The translations under genes were made by a program, and so were the position numbers. DNA of 64,000 nucleotides, taken from assembly GCA_022818135.1 (NCBI GenBank), contig JAFMSR010000015.1, positions 19,769,178 to 19,833,177 of the forward strand, written 5' to 3'. The stretch comes from Saxidomus purpurata. Its lineage: Eukaryota; Mollusca; Bivalvia; Venerida; Veneridae. Below the pieces are notes generated by a model. The model had not been told where the DNA came from and did no database searches. It saw only the letters and a program-made list of their open reading frames with translations. Shown piece after piece: positions 60,173-64,000 of this stretch (position 1 is the first letter of the stretch; the number at the start of each line of letters is the position of its first letter).

Positions 60173-60437
60173 GTTTTAGGTTTCGGAGGATAGTGCAAGA
60201 TACAGAAAGCAGCATTAACTAGAATCCTTTTACACAGTCAGCCCGGATAGCTAAATCGGTAGAGCATGAGACTTGTAATCTCTGGGTAGCGGGTTCGATT
60301 CCTGGGGCTGACCAACTAAAATTACTAACAGTCTTTCGATGGCTAAAACCGGGGTCCGGTATGGGATACACCTGGCAATAGACGTCCTGGAATTGGGACG
60401 CTTTCTGTATCTTGCACTATCCTCCGAAACCTAAAAC
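60173..60437. repeat. Perfect 38-bp inverted repeat enclosing a tRNA-like sequence
   Basis: The arm at 60173-60210 (GTTTTAGGTTTCGGAGGATA and onward to ACAGAAAGC) is the exact reverse complement of 60400-60437. The roughly 190-bp interior holds the tRNA-like sequence annotated separately. Transcribed, it would form a long stem with the tRNA-like domain in the loop. It may be a MITE that captured a SINE, or a composite family. Confidence 0.9.
60237..60313 (+). repeat. tRNA-like (SINE head) sequence, anticodon-loop TGT
   Basis: The sequence has an A-box-like TAGCTAAATCGGTAGAGC, an anticodon arm GAGACTTGTAATCTC (TGT, a Thr anticodon if read as tRNA) and a B box GGGTTCGATTCC. Outer GTCAGCC and GGCTGAC are fully complementary, but the spacing between the 5' stem and the D arm is about four bases too long. 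Alternatively the 5' end GCCCGGATAGCT matches a Lys-type tRNA start but then lacks its 3' partner. A tRNA-derived SINE head or tRNA relic is more likely than a working tRNA gene. Confidence 0.7.
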
Positions 60438-62780
60438 TGAAGCCTACATTACATAATAATTTAGCAAAAGGCAATTTGCAAAAACCAATAACCAAGTATG
60501 CAAAAATTTTCATTAATTTGATCGAACAGAAAATGGTAATTGTAAGAATTAAAAGATATCGGCCTGTATCAGAAATAGCTAAAGAATATCCATGTAGTTG
60601 CATGCAGCGGCTACCAGTTGTGCCAATGCAGGTTTTATTGTATAGCAAGATTTATCATTTCTGTGCTATATTTTCGCCTTACTGAACTCAATCAATACTG
60701 TATTTAGGTCCATGAATCTGTTTTACCACACAAAGCTAGGATATTGATCACTGGTCAGCCTCACTGTGACTATTATAGATGGCTTCTGTACTTGTTTTGT
60801 TGGAAATTGTGTCAGTTCTTCTTATTTGTTGCTGTGTTTTGATAATAAGTAACAATTGATTGGTCAGTTTACTGAATATTAAGTAATTTAGTTGGTCTTT
60901 AATGAGATATATTGTTCAGGACAATGGACGTTCATCACTGCGGACAAACATTGAAATTTCAGTGTGGAAATTCAGTGTTATCGGCTGTTTGGTTGTCACC
61001 AGCATGGACCAGAAGGTAGTTCAGTTTCTACATGTAAATTCTCTTGTGTGCAGTAGCAAATTTTGTTGTTTAAACCATAGTTGTAAGCAGGTGACCATAG
61101 CATAAACAAATGCAGCCCCAAAACTGGCCACTGAAGAGCACATGGTTGCATATCTAAGAATGAGTTGTTATGGACTGACCATACTGACTTCTTAAATCAT
61201 ATAACCTAATGTAATACCATGTAACAAATATATTCTTGTATTTTTTGCTGCAAAGCTAGGGAGCTAGTAACTTGTCAATGTTTTAGCCCAGAATCTGGGC
61301 CCCATGCAGATACTTTCAATCTGTACACGAGCCCAGCACTTTCAATTTGTCCTTGGTCTAGTTTAAAATAATAAAATGTGAACAAGATGCACCAGTAAGG
61401 TATTATCATTTTAGCCTTTTTTAGGTCAATGTCAATTTATATAACAACATGCAAGCAGTGATATAGATACACACCTGTAGAGCAGGTATACTTCAGGTGT
61501 GTATAGAGCTATACCTAGCTAACATCATTATAGGCCACAAGGTGTGTGCAAACTGTATACTGCAGTGTAACAATATACTTCAGAATATTTAATTAAAAGA
61601 CTTTAAATGTACGTGATATTGGAGATTGCTTCTAATTCACATTTAAAAAAATTTAAAAGACATAAAAGAACCAGAAAAGGGTTTTTATGCATTGCATAAC
61701 ACTAAAAGATAGGTTCAGAAGGTAATTAGTGCTTTATTGGACATAAGTGCTGAATAATTAACTTTGATGGTGAAATATGATTACCAGATAAAACGAACAA
61801 TTTGATGCATATCTTGCACATGCTAGTTGGATGGGTAGAGTGATTAATGCTAGGTGAAAACTAGACCAATGGCTGGGGGGAAAACATTACAGTGATTAAA
61901 AGGTGAAGAAGGAAATAAGATAAAGAGATAAATGAACAGATTGCAGTGATATAGCAGTTTGTTATTGATCGAAAGAAAAAAACAACCTATATATTTGTGC
62001 TGGATACATTACACAAGGAAATAAAATTTAGTTCAACTTTATTGTTGGATAAACATTAGAAAAACACTGACATATTAAAGGGAAAATAAAGTAGTATTCA
62101 GTGAATTGGGAGTGTTGAATGAAATTTGTAAATAAATGTTGAGAAAGATAAAGCTGGACAATGAGTTGTAGAGTTCTTAATTATGTAAATTCTCCAACCT
62201 TACGGAGGAGGCTCACGTCAAGGTACAAGTTCTATTTTTAAGGTTTTTGTAGATCTATGCAACTTTTTTTTTACATGATCCAGTTACTCATAACCTGGCA
62301 TATAGTATATATATCATAAGTCAGTGTCTTCTCAGATTATCTTCTATTGAATCTTGCCAAGTACTGTTCTATTTTGTGCACTTGTGTTTTATACAGGAAA
62401 CCATTTTTTTATGCTGTAATATTCTGTTATCAGCTGTGATGGATTTTCAGGCTTTGATGTTGTTTTACCTAGAAGTAGTTCTAATAACAAATCAGCTAGC
62501 TAGTAGTGCCAGAATAAAATCTGGCACATTTTCTGGACACATTCAAGTGACATGCTTCTGTTTGTGATATAAACTGCTCTCATCTTTTGGGGTCTTTTAT
62601 GGTTTCTTTACAGATTGTAGCTAAGTAGAAGGATTGTTGAAAATATTGAAATGCGTCTCACTTCTTTTCAGACATGGTTCTATATCAGGACACAGTCTCT
62701 AGGGAACGTCTTTTAAATTAACTCTCTTGAAAATTTATAGTACCAAACATAAAAAATTGTGTCTGAACTGTTCTGTTTTC
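60438..62780. other. Intron leading to the shared TSC22 exon
   Basis: Frames at 60476-60685, 60902-61105 and 62376-62567 lack family features, and none ends at a clear phase-2 donor. AT-rich sequence otherwise. Confidence 0.45.
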
Positions 62781-62789
62781 TATTTTCAG
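62771..62789 (+). other. Splice acceptor of the shared TSC22 exon
   Basis: The pyrimidine-rich TTCTGTTTTCTATTTTCAG precedes the exon. It is a strong acceptor and demands phase-2 donors upstream, since one base (T) completes the split codon before GSSTVAIDNK. Confidence 0.9.
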
Positions 62790-62835
62790 TGGGTCCAGTA
62801 CAGTGGCAATTGATAACAAGATAGAGCAAGCCATG
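62790..62835 (+). CDS. TSC22-domain family protein, shared exon (start of TSC box)
   Basis: This 46-bp exon contributes one base of a split codon and then encodes GSSTVAIDNKIEQAM, ending at the donor ATG|GTAAGT in phase 0. SxxVAIDNKIEQAM is the highly conserved beginning of the TSC box in TSC22D1-4 and Drosophila bunched. In the family this box and the following leucine zipper mediate homo- and heterodimerisation and transcriptional regulation. The remaining part of the box and the zipper, encoded by the next exon in vertebrate genes, lie past the window edge. The exon is the only visible acceptor target for the phase-2 first exons at 13057, 30301, 34901, 39160, 41483 and 46417. Confidence 0.94.
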
Positions 62836-64000
62836 GTAAGTTCTGGATTTTTTTTAATGGCAGAAAGTTAGATTAAACACCTTAGGAAGGAGTGCCCAGT
62901 TGTATGTTGTAAAAAAAAAAGAACAGAATGGCAGAAAAGGGAAAGTTAATAATGCTTAAAGTCTTTGTGCAGACACAAGTTTGTGTGACAGTAGGAAGTA
63001 AAATGAAGACATTTAAGAGACACTTGCGGCTGAAGGCAAGCCCTTTTTGAAAAAGGTAAGTTTTTAGATTTCATTGGGATAATTACTGGAGAGTGGTGCA
63101 GGTTCTATGTCTCCATCTGTCAGAAGAGAACTGTCTCTGATGGTTGTTTCTTTTGCACTGTATCACATTAAGGTATTTTCCCAGTTTCCATTGGGTTAGA
63201 AGGTTTCCTGCATTCTAATTTGATATGAAGTGTGTGACTTACATTAGCTTACTCAGGTCAGGAGTTTGGCATAGGAGTCTGGCACTGTACCACTATATCA
63301 TTGAACATCCAAGTCCCTGGAATCCAAACTGACAGTTCTGACCCACATTTCCAGGAATGTTAAAAAAATGTATTAACTAGAAATGAATTGCTTCACTGAA
63401 AATTTGGCTTCCCACTTTATTACCTGGAAAACAGGTAGGTTGATTGATTGTGGATTTAATAAATTATTAGCAGGCTGTTATACCTGGTAATTGCATTTAG
63501 AACACCTCTGTGTTGATGGTTAACAAGTCATGAACAAAGTGCAGCAAAATGGGAACCAGCTATTTTCCAAGAATATTGCCTACATCAAAAGAATTCATAT
63601 GCTGTTGTACTCAATAAGTCTGTATAGTGTGTTTTGTAACTTGGTAAATTTAATCAGTCTAAATTCTCAGGTGGTGTAAGTTATTTATATAATGAAAACT
63701 GACTTTTAAACCATTTGTTTGTACTGCCTCTATAGCCCATATAGTTGTAAAGTCATTTGGCAGTCAGCTTTGATGCCAAGGTCAAGATTCTAGGCAGGAG
63801 TTTGCCATGATGGTAAGTATGAGTCTCACGCCAGGGCCGAGGATTTGTGGTCCCACTCTAGGTAAGCTAGTGCTTTGTAGTAAAACAGTCATCAAAGAAG
63901 TTTAGGCATCATTAACATTGATGTTAGATGCAGTTGTGAAATTGCAGTCTATACAGTGTGTGACATAAGAAATAACTATAGGCTTTAAAAAGATTTTCAT
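62836..64000. other. Start of the following TSC22 intron
   Basis: The sequence begins with the donor GTAAGTTC and shows no further coding frame with TSC-box or leucine-zipper features up to the window end. The final exon is therefore downstream. Confidence 0.6.

Noticed and set aside
60237..60313. Functional tRNA-Thr gene
   Set aside because: The spacing between the outer stem and the D arm is wrong, the D stem is imperfect, and it sits inside an inverted-repeat cassette; a tRNA-derived relic is more likely.
60902..61105. Possible seventh alternative TSC22 first exon
   Set aside because: Candidate donors near its end (TT|GTAAGC, CAG|GTGACC) are phase 1 and phase 0, incompatible with the 62790 acceptor.

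Overview
The window is animal genomic DNA: AT-rich, intron-dominated and packed with transposon debris. Repeat families of the kind common in bivalve genomes (stretches with 'GGTCAAGGTCAC', 'CCGTCCGTCTGTGCGTCC', 'GCGACGTTAAATCC', and the hairpin starting 'AGCTCACCTGGCAC') make a bivalve mollusc the likeliest source. This assignment is inference, not proof.

One gene explains all the convincing coding sequence: a plus-strand TSC22-domain family gene (relative of vertebrate TSC22D1/2/4 and Drosophila bunched). A long first coding exon at 13057-14480 carries both conserved N-terminal boxes of the long isoforms, including an RFxV motif. About 48 kb downstream a 46-bp exon (62790-62835) encodes GSSTVAIDNKIEQAM, the start of the TSC box. 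The rest of the TSC box and leucine zipper must lie beyond position 64000.

Five further plus-strand open reading frames lie between these two exons, at 30301, 34901, 39160, 41483 and 46417. Each opens with ATG and ends at a GT donor in phase 2, the same phase as the donor of the long exon and the phase required by the 62790 acceptor. At least four are met by an in-frame stop at or just after the donor. I read this as a series of alternative first coding exons, giving proteins with different N-termini (about 55, 68, 142, 150, 382 and 474 residues) on one TSC22 zipper. Several of these N-termini share an R-[RK]-x-S motif, in three cases expanded to RK[LY]SL[QE]E. This arrangement is the most interesting thing in the window.

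Layout: 1-3127 is a minisatellite of about 28 bp. 3128-7760 holds nested mobile-element remains (foldback, Tc1/mariner derivative, non-LTR retrotransposon, palindrome). 7760-13050 is intergenic sequence with dispersed repeats and then the probable promoter. 13057-14480 is the long first exon. 14481-30300 is intron with two terminal-inverted-repeat elements (14823-15855 and 18010-19136), a Penelope-like fragment, a C/A homopolymer mess and several tandem repeats. 30301-46583 holds the five alternative exons. 46584-62789 is intron with further inverted-repeat elements, including one full of GTTCATGAAC palindromes (58265-59551) and a hairpin enclosing a tRNA-like sequence (60173-60437). 62790-62835 is the shared TSC22 exon. 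No convincing minus-strand host gene was seen.
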